Of a stretch of DNA of 64,000 bases, positions 8,211 to 15,109 are shown one piece after another. The position numbers were made by a program, and so were the translations under genes. Below the pieces are notes generated by a model, which saw only the letters and a program-made list of their open reading frames with translations, was not told where the DNA came from and did no database searches. The stretch's first letter is position 1; each line of letters starts with the position of its first letter. This DNA comes from CALMBW01 sp963779645 (GTDB taxonomy: Bacteria > Actinomycetota > CADDZG01 > WHSQ01), in contig CAVZYX010000005.1 of assembly GCA_963779645.1 (NCBI GenBank), forward strand, positions 1,178,001-1,242,000. The letters are read 5' to 3'.

Positions 8211-9248
8211 TTATGGCGCAGCCGGCTCCTTGATGCGATCGGCGGGGTCCACTTTGTGGGCGTTGATCCAGTCGTCGATGCGCTCCCACCAGGAATAGAG
8301 CCACTCGATGCACTCGTCCTCGGTCTTCGGCACCTCATGGGGAGGTATCCGCCAGTACTGAGCGTCGATCTTCTTCTCCAACGGGACCCGGTTCCAGAGC
8401 TCTTTGAAGGTTCCGATCTCCTCGAGGACGGAATGCGCCACGAAGACGACATCTGCTTCCGGAGCATTGAGGATCGCCGCAAGGGGGCCGCGGTGCCGCG
8501 GCGGTAACACGTTCGTCATGGCCTCGGCCTTGTCGGCGTGCTTTGTGAAGCCTTTCTCGCGCAGAAAGGCGATGGCTCGCTCCCGCACCCGGATAGTGAA
8601 GTCCTTGCCCTCGGGGAAGAGTACGAAGGCATCTTGATCGCCGAGGTTCTGCGCCAGCTCGCCGATCGCTTGAACGTAGACGTCACTGTTCTTGCGGTCG
8701 TGCTTGATGAAGCGGTTCGGAAGTCGGTTGCCCATGGTGTCGAACAGCGGGTCCCACTGCAATTTGGCGAGCATCACGATCCGCGGCCGCCGTTTGTAGG
8801 CGATCATCATGGTGCCCACCAAGAGCAGAGAGTTCCCCGGGCCCGCGTGACGGCAGAAGACGAGGACGGGTCCCGGTGTGGGCACAGGGCGTTCTTCGAT
8901 GTTGATCCGCAGGTGGAACAGCTTGGCGACCGCCATGTACATCGCCTTCAACCAGCCAGCCATGAAGCGGTAGTGGGCGTCCTGAGCTTTCGGAGTCTTG
9001 AGTAGGAAGCCGAAGCCGAACCGAACCCACAGGCCGAGCAGCACGATCAGACCGATGACTTCGAAGATCAGATAGACCACGCCGAAGGTAACGAGCCGAA
9101 GCGTCCGCCACGAACCGGGGAGGAACAGGTCGGCTATGGCGGCCCCCACGATGAAAACCGGCGACACGACGATCAGTGCCAGACACAGAAGGAAGATCAG
9201 CGGTCCAACGATCAGCCTGCGGACGATCTTCGGTGGTAGTCGATCCAC
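8211..9248 (-). CDS. Lysophospholipid acyltransferase family protein (PlsC-like) with altered HX4D motif
   Basis: 345 residues from a GTG start. There is an N-terminal hydrophobic region with two probable helices (residues about 10-37 and 55-80), followed by a PlsC domain. The block I motif reads HAGPGN at residues 134-139, where the usual HX4D would have Asp; here it is Asn. Block III is FPEGKDFTIRVRERA near residue 215. Enzymes of this family move an acyl chain onto lysophosphatidate or another lysolipid at the membrane. The Asp-to-Asn change affects the catalytic pair, so activity is uncertain. It lies 32 bp after the patatin gene and 11 bp before the kinase-PLP fusion, all in one direction, which supports an operon on phospholipid turnover. 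Confidence 0.75.
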   Translation of the reverse strand: MDRLPPKIVRRLIVGPLIFLLCLALIVVSPVFIVGAAIADLFLPGSWRTLRLVTFGVVYLIFEVIGLIVLLGLWVRFGFGFLLKTPKAQDAHYRFMAGWLKAMYMAVAKLFHLRINIEERPVPTPGPVLVFCRHAGPGNSLLLVGTMMIAYKRRPRIVMLAKLQWDPLFDTMGNRLPNRFIKHDRKNSDVYVQAIGELAQNLGDQDAFVLFPEGKDFTIRVRERAIAFLREKGFTKHADKAEAMTNVLPPRHRGPLAAILNAPEADVVFVAHSVLEEIGTFKELWNRVPLEKKIDAQYWRIPPHEVPKTEDECIEWLYSWWERIDDWINAHKVDPADRIKEPAAP

Positions 9249-9280
9249 GCAACCCCCATTCCCCGAAAGGAAGCGTAGCC

Positions 9281-10135
9281 CTAGGAGTCAAGCTCCTCTA
9301 GATGCTGCGTTGTGGCTTTGTGCGCGAGTCGTATGCGATTGGGGACCGACTTGAAGTTCTTGTAGCGGAGCTGCTTGACGCTGTCGTAGCGGAGCGGCTC
9401 GACCTCGCCGCTTGGCAGCACGTGAGCGGTAACTCCGTCGGGCAGCGATGCCAGGTCTCGAGCGAATCGGTGACGCCTGGCTAGCTCGAAGGTCACCATC
9501 CCAACCTGCCAGGGATTCTTCGGTGCGCTCAGGGGTCGCTCGATCCGGCCCACGTGAAGCACGTAGATCTCTTTCGCTCCGAGCTCGACAGCTCGAGCGA
9601 TCGGGATGCTGTTGACGATGCCTCCGTCGAGGTAATGCTCGCCACCGACCTTGACCGGAGGAAGAAGTCCGGGGACCGCGCACGACGCGAGGATCGCATC
9701 GGCCAGTGATCCTTCCGAGAACCAGTGTTCGGCGGCTTGCTCGATCGATGCTGCTACACATTGGAACGGAACCTTCAGGTCCTCGAAGGTTGCCGGCAAC
9801 AGCTTCTCGATCATCTTCCGGAGAGGCTCATTGGTATGGAGCGAGGTTCGCGTGCGAACCAGGTTCTTCGCACCCGAGATGACCGACCCCGAGAAGACAT
9901 CGGAATCGGTGAGCGACGTCCATATCTCTTCGAGCTTCTCTACCGAAGCGACCGAAGGGTCCGCAGCGACGGCTGCTCCGTTCAGCGCACCGATCGAAGT
10001 CCCCGCGATGAGGTCCGGGACGATGTTTTTTTCGAGGAGTGCTCGCAGCATGCCCACTTCGTAAGCACCCCAGTGCCCACCGCCACCGAGGACGAACGCT
10101 ATCTTGGGACGTACTTTCCGAGAGGGCGCCATCAC
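9281..10135 (-). CDS. Patatin-like phospholipase
   Basis: 284 residues (GTG 10135 or ATG 10132). The oxyanion loop is GGGGHWG at residues 17-23, the nucleophile elbow GTSIG at 45-49 (Ser47), and the catalytic Asp sits in LDGGIVNSIP. This is the Ser-Asp dyad of bacterial patatins of the RssA/YchK type, which cleave acyl chains from phospholipids. The usual Arg in the GGGxRG loop is replaced by Trp. It is first in the operon patatin, acyltransferase, kinase-PLP fusion. Its 5' flank is the divergent region that carries the dispersed 52-bp repeat copy. Confidence 0.85.
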   Translation of the reverse strand: MMAPSRKVRPKIAFVLGGGGHWGAYEVGMLRALLEKNIVPDLIAGTSIGALNGAAVAADPSVASVEKLEEIWTSLTDSDVFSGSVISGAKNLVRTRTSLHTNEPLRKMIEKLLPATFEDLKVPFQCVAASIEQAAEHWFSEGSLADAILASCAVPGLLPPVKVGGEHYLDGGIVNSIPIARAVELGAKEIYVLHVGRIERPLSAPKNPWQVGMVTFELARRHRFARDLASLPDGVTAHVLPSGEVEPLRYDSVKQLRYKNFKSVPNRIRLAHKATTQHLEELDS

Positions 10136-10163
10136 CGCCCGATACTAGTGGTCCGGGGTGAGC

Positions 10164-10215
10164 GTTTCTTTGTAAGAATTTGTACCTATGCGGTTGCAGA
10201 TCCCGCACAGATTCC
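10164..10215 (+). repeat. Diverged solo copy of the 52-bp repeat that flanks the nuclease element
   Basis: Aligned without gaps to the repeat at 61714-61765, 39 of 52 bases match. Both ends are conserved (TTCTTTGTAAGAAT and ATCCCGCACAGATTC) and the middle is diverged. Hairpin 1 (TTCTT-TGT-AAGAA) is kept. Hairpin 2 (CTATGCGGT, 7-nt loop, CCCGCACAG) keeps 7 of 9 pairs. It lies between the divergent patatin and lipoprotein genes and ends 15 bp before the lipoprotein ATG. Confidence 0.8.
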
Positions 10216-10230
10216 TGATGGAGGGTTCCA

Positions 10231-10719
10231 ATGCGCAAAGTGATCATTCTCTTGTTGCTTTCTATCTTCGTTCTAGCCGCCTGCGGCGACGATGAGCCCG
10301 CTGCACTTCCCGAGGATCTCGTCACCGAGGCACCACCAAGCAATGACCCTGCCTCTGACGAGGAGGCCTCACCTGAGACTGAAGAGATCGATGCCTCGGA
10401 GTTCGTCTCTATCGACGGCGGCGTGCAGATCCCCGTCACCGAGAGCTGCGTTGACAACAGCGGCAGATACATAGGGCAACTTCCGGGTAACGGCTACTTC
10501 ATCTTGCGGCCGGGGGACACACCTGAGGAGAGCCTCGTCGATTTCCAGCCCTCCGCGAATGCCGATCCGCTGTCTTCTCAGTCGGGCGATGACACGGTTA
10601 TCACAGACAACTCGACGTCGTACGTGACCGGCACGTCAACCGTCTACACCGAGGATGGCGCTAACAGTCTCAACCTCGAGTTCGGGATCATCATCGAAGA
10701 CATCGACCCGAACTGCTAG
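10231..10719 (+). CDS. Secreted lipoprotein, function unknown
   Basis: 162 residues. A short basic start (MRK) and a hydrophobic core lead to the lipobox LAAC, with the lipidated Cys at residue 18. A low-complexity acidic linker follows (residues 20-55, rich in Glu, Asp, Pro), then a compact domain containing two further cysteines (SCVDNSGRYIG and the C-terminal DPNC) that could form a disulphide. GGAGG at 10220-10224 is a good ribosome binding site. The stop overlaps the convergent SDR stop (CTAG, 10716-10719). The promoter region contains the dispersed repeat copy. No known family is recognised. Confidence 0.75.
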   Translation: MRKVIILLLLSIFVLAACGDDEPAALPEDLVTEAPPSNDPASDEEASPETEEIDASEFVSIDGGVQIPVTESCVDNSGRYIGQLPGNGYFILRPGDTPEESLVDFQPSANADPLSSQSGDDTVITDNSTSYVTGTSTVYTEDGANSLNLEFGIIIEDIDPNC

Positions 10720-11499
10720 ACGTAGCGGCCCATACCTCCGGCGACATCGATGCTCGTGCCCGTGATGTAGCCGGCGCGCTCGCTCGCTAGGAACGCAACG
10801 ATGCCCGACACTTCGTCGGGGCTCCCGAAGCGTCCCATCGGTACTTCCGCGGCAGCCATCTGATCGAAGAACTCGTCCTCGCTGAGCTCAGGGGCTCGGA
10901 CCTGGTGGATGTTCTGCCACTGCGGCGTGACGACGAAGCCGATGTTCACCGCATTCACGAGGATGTTCTCCTTCGCAAGCTCCAACGCCAACGTCTTCGT
11001 GAACGCGAGACATGCGGCCCGGTTGGTGGAGGTGGCGAAGAACCTCGGGTCGGGGGACTTCGCCTGCACCGCGTTGATATTGATGATGCGGCCCCCACCT
11101 TTCTCTCGCAGGTACGGCAACACCTCTCGCGAGCAACGGATCATCGAGAACAAGCTTCACGTCGAGGTCGGCTTTCCAATCGTCATCCGTCAACGTCTCG
11201 AAGTTTCCGGGCCGCGCCCGACCGGCGTTGTTGACCAAGATGTCGATGCCGCCGAGCGCTGAGGAAGCCGCGCCGAAGAAGTCCTTGATCTGCGCAACAT
11301 CCGTGACGTCGCAGGTCTGGGCGAAGATCTTGGTCCCGAACCCCTCAAGAACCTTCCCCGCTTGCGACACTTCCTCCGCGTTCCGAGCGCAGATCGCAAC
11401 GTCGGCGCCCTCGCGTGCGAGATCCTCGGCGATGGCGCGGCCCAATCCCTTGGAGCCGCCGGTGACGATGGCCTTGCGGCCCTTGAGTCCCAGGTCCAT
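10716..11499 (-). pseudogene. Short-chain dehydrogenase/reductase, frameshifted
   Basis: The N-terminal part (11499 down to about 11151) reads MDLGLKGRKAIVTGGSKGLG with the NAD(P) motif TGGSKGLG and the NNAG motif (ILVNNAGRARPG). The rest continues one frame over (from FSMIRCSREVLPYL, to 10716) and ends in the normal SDR tail ITGTSIDVAGGMGRYV. Dropping one base at about 11151 restores one 260-residue protein. The active-site text is unusual: where SDRs have Ser and YxxxK, this has ININAVQAK and TSTNRAA, so the Tyr and Lys appear replaced by Thr and Arg. It is third in the aminotransferase-cupin-SDR operon (3 bp after the cupin gene). The frameshift may be a sequencing error or real decay. Confidence 0.75.
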
Positions 11500-11502
11500 C
11501 GG

Positions 11503-11937
11503 CTACGAGGGTTGGTCGGTGCGCTTGCCGTCCGGGCCGATGAGGCCCATGAGCTCGAGCAGGCCGTGGCGCGGCGGGTTGAAGATGTCCATCTCTAGAC
11601 AGGTCGAGTTGAAGGTGCGGGCGCCGTGCGGAACGTTGGGCGGGATCAACACCGCATCGCCCCGGCGCACGATCTGCTTCTGGCCGCCGACCTCGAACTC
11701 GAACTCACCCTCTAGCACCAACGTGATCTGTTCTTCGATGTGCCAGTGGATGGGAGCTTCGACGTTCGGCTCGAACTGAACGAAGTTGGCCATCAGCTGA
11801 TCGCCGAGAACCGGTTGGAACTTGAGGCCGGGGACGACCTCGATCTGCTCCTGAGCATCCCACTTGAAGAAGCGACCTTCGCCCTCGGGCATAGCTCCCT
11901 GCTGTTGGGCGAAGTATCTCTGGCTCTGATCGCTCAT
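11503..11937 (-). CDS. Single-domain cupin protein
   Basis: 144 residues from ATG 11937 (MSDQSQRYF). The cupin core is HWHIEEQITLVLEGEFEFEVGG (motif 1, HxH with a downstream Glu; about residues 63-84) and GDAVLIPPNVPHGARTF (motif 2 with the last His). These residues bind a divalent metal in many cupins. Small cupins of this kind act as dioxygenases, isomerases or binding proteins; the substrate is unknown. It sits between an aminotransferase gene (7 bp upstream) and an SDR gene (3 bp downstream), so the three probably handle one amino-acid-derived metabolite. Confidence 0.8.
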   Translation of the reverse strand: MSDQSQRYFAQQQGAMPEGEGRFFKWDAQEQIEVVPGLKFQPVLGDQLMANFVQFEPNVEAPIHWHIEEQITLVLEGEFEFEVGGQKQIVRRGDAVLIPPNVPHGARTFNSTCLEMDIFNPPRHGLLELMGLIGPDGKRTDQPS

Positions 11938-11944
11938 CTTGGGA

Positions 11945-13135
11945 TCACGGTGTCCTTTCGGTTTCGGAGATGACTGCGGCCAAACGTTTGATGCCTTCTT
12001 CGATCGAGCCGTCATCGACCCTGCTGTACGAGAGCCGCACGTTACGTGACCCACCTTCAGCCGGATAGAACGGTGCACCGGGAACGACAGCAACGCCTTC
12101 CTCGACGGCGCGCTTCGCGAACTCGACACCGTCGCCTCCTTCCGGCAAACGCAACCACGAGAAGAAGCCGCCTTGCGGAGTCGTCCACGAAACGGTATCG
12201 GGCATGTGCGCATCGAGCGCATCGAGCAGCAACTTGCATCGGCTGCTGTAGAGGACGCGCGCTCGAGCGGCTTGTTCTTCGAGGCCCCCGGCCCTCCCGT
12301 ACTCCTCGAGCATCCTCTGTCCGAGAGCTCCCGCGCATTGATCGGTGTTCTGCTTCGCCCAGATCATCTTGTCGATGACGTCACTCGGCCCCGCTGCCCA
12401 TCCGAGCCGAACGCCGGGAAAGAAGGTCTTGGAGAACGTGTTGCACTGAACGACAACATCGGGACCGATCCCATACAGACTAGGTGGTCGTTCTTCGCTG
12501 AACCCGAGCTCGCGGTAGGCGACGTCTTCGACGATGAGGAATCCGTCGCGTCGCGCAACCTCAACGAGTTGACGACGCCGTGGTTCTTCGAGGCTCACCC
12601 CTGCAGGGTTCGAATGATCTGGGATCGTGTAGATGAACTTCGGCTTCCCATGCTCCTCGATCGTTTCTTCGAGCCTGTTGATGTCGAGACCGAGATCGTC
12701 CATCCCGACCGGCACGACGTTCGCCTCGAAGCTCTGGAACGCCATGATGGCTCCGAGGTAGGTCGGTCCCTCGACGAAGACGAGATCGCCGGGGTCGAGC
12801 ATCGCCTTGCCGAGGAGCTCGAGGGCTTCGATGTTGCCGCTCGTCACCATCATCTCGTTCTCGGCCGGACGGTGGCCTTCGCGTTGCTCCAACCGATCGA
12901 TCATGAAGGAACGGGGGCCGGGCAATCCCGCCACCGGCCCGTACTGCATAGCCGAGACATCACCGTCGGTGACGAACTTCTGGAAGATCTCGGCCAGAAC
13001 GGGGCCGGGGAAGGTCGAGGGATCCGGGAACCCTCCCGCGAAAGAGATGAGGTCGGTGGCGGTGGCCAGGTGCAGGATGGCCGTCAGGCCGTCCGCCGAG
13101 GAGGCGCCCGTCCTCCGGGCGAAGATGTTCTGCAT
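11945..13135 (-). CDS. Class I/II PLP-dependent aminotransferase (2-aminoadipate transaminase / LysN-like)
   Basis: 396 residues from ATG 13135 (MQNIFARRTGASSADGLT). Fold-type I features: SFAGGFPDPSTFP, the MQYGPVAGLPG tract, TSGNIEALELLGKAMLDPGD, NPAGVSLEEPRR, and the Schiff-base Lys in NTFSKTFFPGVRLGW (about residue 235). This pattern is that of the MocR-like/2-aminoadipate aminotransferase group that transaminates a range of amino acids. It lacks a fused GntR domain. It is first in a three-gene operon with cupin and SDR, and divergent from the Dabb protein at 13206, with a 70-bp shared promoter region. The family is sure; the exact substrate is not. Confidence 0.85.
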   Translation of the reverse strand: MQNIFARRTGASSADGLTAILHLATATDLISFAGGFPDPSTFPGPVLAEIFQKFVTDGDVSAMQYGPVAGLPGPRSFMIDRLEQREGHRPAENEMMVTSGNIEALELLGKAMLDPGDLVFVEGPTYLGAIMAFQSFEANVVPVGMDDLGLDINRLEETIEEHGKPKFIYTIPDHSNPAGVSLEEPRRRQLVEVARRDGFLIVEDVAYRELGFSEERPPSLYGIGPDVVVQCNTFSKTFFPGVRLGWAAGPSDVIDKMIWAKQNTDQCAGALGQRMLEEYGRAGGLEEQAARARVLYSSRCKLLLDALDAHMPDTVSWTTPQGGFFSWLRLPEGGDGVEFAKRAVEEGVAVVPGAPFYPAEGGSRNVRLSYSRVDDGSIEEGIKRLAAVISETERTP

Positions 13136-13205
13136 TTCGAACGACTGTACTTTGGGGGCTGAACTAGCGCACCCGGCCGTTGTACGTAGTCGAGGAGGAG
13201 CGAGC

Positions 13206-13526
13206 GTGGCGGATCGACCACAGCATGTTGTCTTATTCAAGTTCCCGGAGCCGCTGTCGTCCGAGGACGAAGTCGAGATGTTCCGACGGGTGCGAGAGTG
13301 GCCCGACACTATCTCCGGTTTCACTGGTCTCCGCATCGGCAAGGACGTGACGGGCCGCTCGGGCGGTTACGACTACCTCTTACTTACGGAGTTCGAATCG
13401 GAAGAGGCGCACCAGGCCTACTACTCGCAACCGGCGCACGTGGCTTTCTCGGAGTGGGTCTTCGCTCACAACGCCGAGGTCATCCGGGTCGACTATCCGC
13501 TGAACGAGCAGACCCTCGTCGTCTGA
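13206..13526 (+). CDS. Dabb (stress-responsive A/B barrel) domain protein
   Basis: 106 residues from GTG 13206. The strong ribosome site GAGGAGGAG ends at 13200, which decides this start over the longer open frame. The sequence begins VADRPQHVVLFKFPE and has the ferredoxin-like dimeric alpha/beta-barrel pattern, including GLRIGKDVTGRSGGYDYLLLTEF and a closing HVAFSEWVFAHN. Dabb proteins are small dimers; some are cyclases in polyketide pathways, most are unassigned. It overlaps the next small gene (TGATG), so the two are coupled. Confidence 0.8.
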   Translation: MADRPQHVVLFKFPEPLSSEDEVEMFRRVREWPDTISGFTGLRIGKDVTGRSGGYDYLLLTEFESEEAHQAYYSQPAHVAFSEWVFAHNAEVIRVDYPLNEQTLVV

Positions 13527-13723
13527 TGGCTGAGGACCTCGGCTTCACATACGTCGAGAGGAAGTCGGGCGAGGTCGTCATCTCGCGTTCGGGTAAAGAG
13601 GTGACGGTGCTGAGGGGGCCGGCGGTCAAGAAGTTCAAGAGCCAGGTGCAGCGCATCGGCGAACAGCAAGCGATGGCGAGAGTGACGGGCAACTACAAAC
13701 ACGGAAACGAGAGGCGACACTAG
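13526..13723 (+). CDS. Small basic protein, function unknown
   Basis: 65 residues (MAEDLGFTYVERKSGEVVIS at the start). The ATG overlaps the TGA of the Dabb gene (13524-13528), so it is almost certainly translated by coupling. A short beta-hairpin-like N-terminus is followed by a Lys/Arg-rich helix (VKKFKSQVQRIGEQQAMARV) that could bind nucleic acid. No family is recognised. The stop at 13723 is 4 bp before the next gene. Confidence 0.6.
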   Translation: MAEDLGFTYVERKSGEVVISRSGKEVTVLRGPAVKKFKSQVQRIGEQQAMARVTGNYKHGNERRH

Positions 13724-13727
13724 GATC

Positions 13728-14399
13728 GTGAGAATGGTGCGAAGCCTCGGGGTGTTCGCTGCTTGTGCGTTGATCGGCGTTCTCGCGTCGAGTGGGCCGG
13801 CGGCCATCGCGCAGGATGATCCGGAGTTCCAGTACGAGATCTCCAAGATCCCCGACGACATCAAGGAGCGGATGAAGGGCTCGTCGTGGCACGAAGGCTG
13901 TCCGGTACCGATCAAACACCTTCGTCTTCTACGCCTTACTTACTGGGGCTTCGACAAAGAGGTTCACGACGGCAAACTGATCGTGAACCGGGACTCCGAT
14001 GAAACGATGGTTCAGGTGTTCGAGAAGCTCTTCAAGAAGCGTTTCCCGATCAAGCGCATGAAGCTCGTCGATGCCTATGGTGGCGACGACAACGCCTCGA
14101 TGAACAAGAACAACACGTCGGCCTTCAATTGCCGGAACGTTGCCGGCACTGACCACTGGTCGCAGCACGCCTACGGACATGCGATCGACATCAATCCAGT
14201 GCAGAACCCTTACGTTCGAAGTGATGGAACGGCCTCGCCCGAGAAGGGGCAGCCGTACACCGACCGCTCGAACCATCGCCGCGGCATGATCCACGCCGAA
14301 GGAGGAGTCGTGAAAGCGTTCGCCACGATCGGTTGGGGCTGGGGAGGCTACTGGTCCTCCGCGAAGGACTACCAGCACTTCTCGTCAACCGGCAGTTAG
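13728..14399 (+). CDS. Secreted M15-family metallopeptidase (D-Ala-D-Ala carboxypeptidase-like)
   Basis: 223 residues (GTG 13728 or ATG 13734) with a signal peptide (hydrophobic core LGVFAACALIGVLAS, cut after AIA). The zinc site of M15 peptidases is visible: HAYGHAIDINP (His about 146, Asp about 153) and the final DYQHFSS (His about 217). Enzymes of this type cut peptidoglycan cross-links or endolysin-like bonds. A basic/aromatic segment MIHAEGGVVKAFATIGWGWG is typical of the M15C/VanY-like subgroup. It is likely exported and acts on the cell wall. The gene lies in a run of plus-strand genes with little spacing. Confidence 0.8.
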   Translation: MRMVRSLGVFAACALIGVLASSGPAAIAQDDPEFQYEISKIPDDIKERMKGSSWHEGCPVPIKHLRLLRLTYWGFDKEVHDGKLIVNRDSDETMVQVFEKLFKKRFPIKRMKLVDAYGGDDNASMNKNNTSAFNCRNVAGTDHWSQHAYGHAIDINPVQNPYVRSDGTASPEKGQPYTDRSNHRRGMIHAEGGVVKAFATIGWGWGGYWSSAKDYQHFSSTGS

Positions 14400-14406
14400 A
14401 TCCGCC

Positions 14407-15099
14407 TTGGAGATCGTTGGCATCTTGCTCGCCGCGGGCCGCGGCAAACGGTTGCGGCCGCTGACCGACTCGGTTGCGAAGCCGGCGCTGATGGTCGGTG
14501 ACAAGCCCCTGGGCGCTTACGGCTTAGAGATGCTGAAGGAACTCGAAGGTCGTTTGGCTGTGAACCTGTCGTGGCTGCCCGAGCCGACCAAGGAAGCGCT
14601 CGCGCCCTTCGCTCCGCCCGACACGTTGTGGTTGATCGAACCTCCCGAGCCGTTTGGAACGGCGGGCACCGTCGCCGAGTTGTTGCCGCAACTCGCTCCG
14701 ACCTTCGTGGTGGCGAACGCCGACGCGATCACCGACCTGAACGTGAACGACCTGCTCGAAACGCACAGGCGGTTGAAGGCTCCCGCGACCGTGGCCTCCC
14801 GAAGGGTCGACGAAGGAGCGGACCTACAGGTAGGCGATGAGAGGGCCGTGCGTTTCATCGATCGCCGCACGGAACCGAACGCGGCCGGACACCTCTATAT
14901 AGGTGTCGCTGCGTTCGACAGGGATCGGGTCGCTCATCTCCTCGAGCCGGGCAAGGTGGCGGGACTGGGCGAGGCCGTTCTCAAACCGTTGGCCGAACAA
15001 GGCGAGCTTGCGGTCCACGAACATGCAGGTTCCGCCTTGGACGTGGGAACTCCCGAGCGATTGGAAGCGGCTCGCAGGTTTGTCGCTGGCCCCCCGTAG
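14407..15099 (+). CDS. Sugar-phosphate nucleotidyltransferase family protein
   Basis: 230 residues from a TTG start. The signature LLAAGRGKRLRPLTD (residues about 7-21) and KPALMVGDKPLG (about 26-37) is the nucleotide/sugar-phosphate binding region of glucose-1-phosphate or mannose-1-phosphate nucleotidylyltransferases. FVVANADAITDLNVNDLLE carries the metal-binding Asp. The protein is short and lacks a left-handed beta-helix, as in stand-alone RmlA/MurNAc-1-P uridylyltransferase-like enzymes. The product sugar cannot be inferred. It lies 7 bp after the peptidase and 10 bp before uvrD2, so the cluster may be one transcript. Confidence 0.75.
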   Translation: MEIVGILLAAGRGKRLRPLTDSVAKPALMVGDKPLGAYGLEMLKELEGRLAVNLSWLPEPTKEALAPFAPPDTLWLIEPPEPFGTAGTVAELLPQLAPTFVVANADAITDLNVNDLLETHRRLKAPATVASRRVDEGADLQVGDERAVRFIDRRTEPNAAGHLYIGVAAFDRDRVAHLLEPGKVAGLGEAVLKPLAEQGELAVHEHAGSALDVGTPERLEAARRFVAGPP

Positions 15100-15109
15100 G
15101 GTGGAGTGA

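Noticed and set aside
12173..13162. 329-codon plus-strand frame opposite the aminotransferase
   Set aside because: Antisense shadow typical of high-GC codon use; the minus-strand gene has all PLP motifs.
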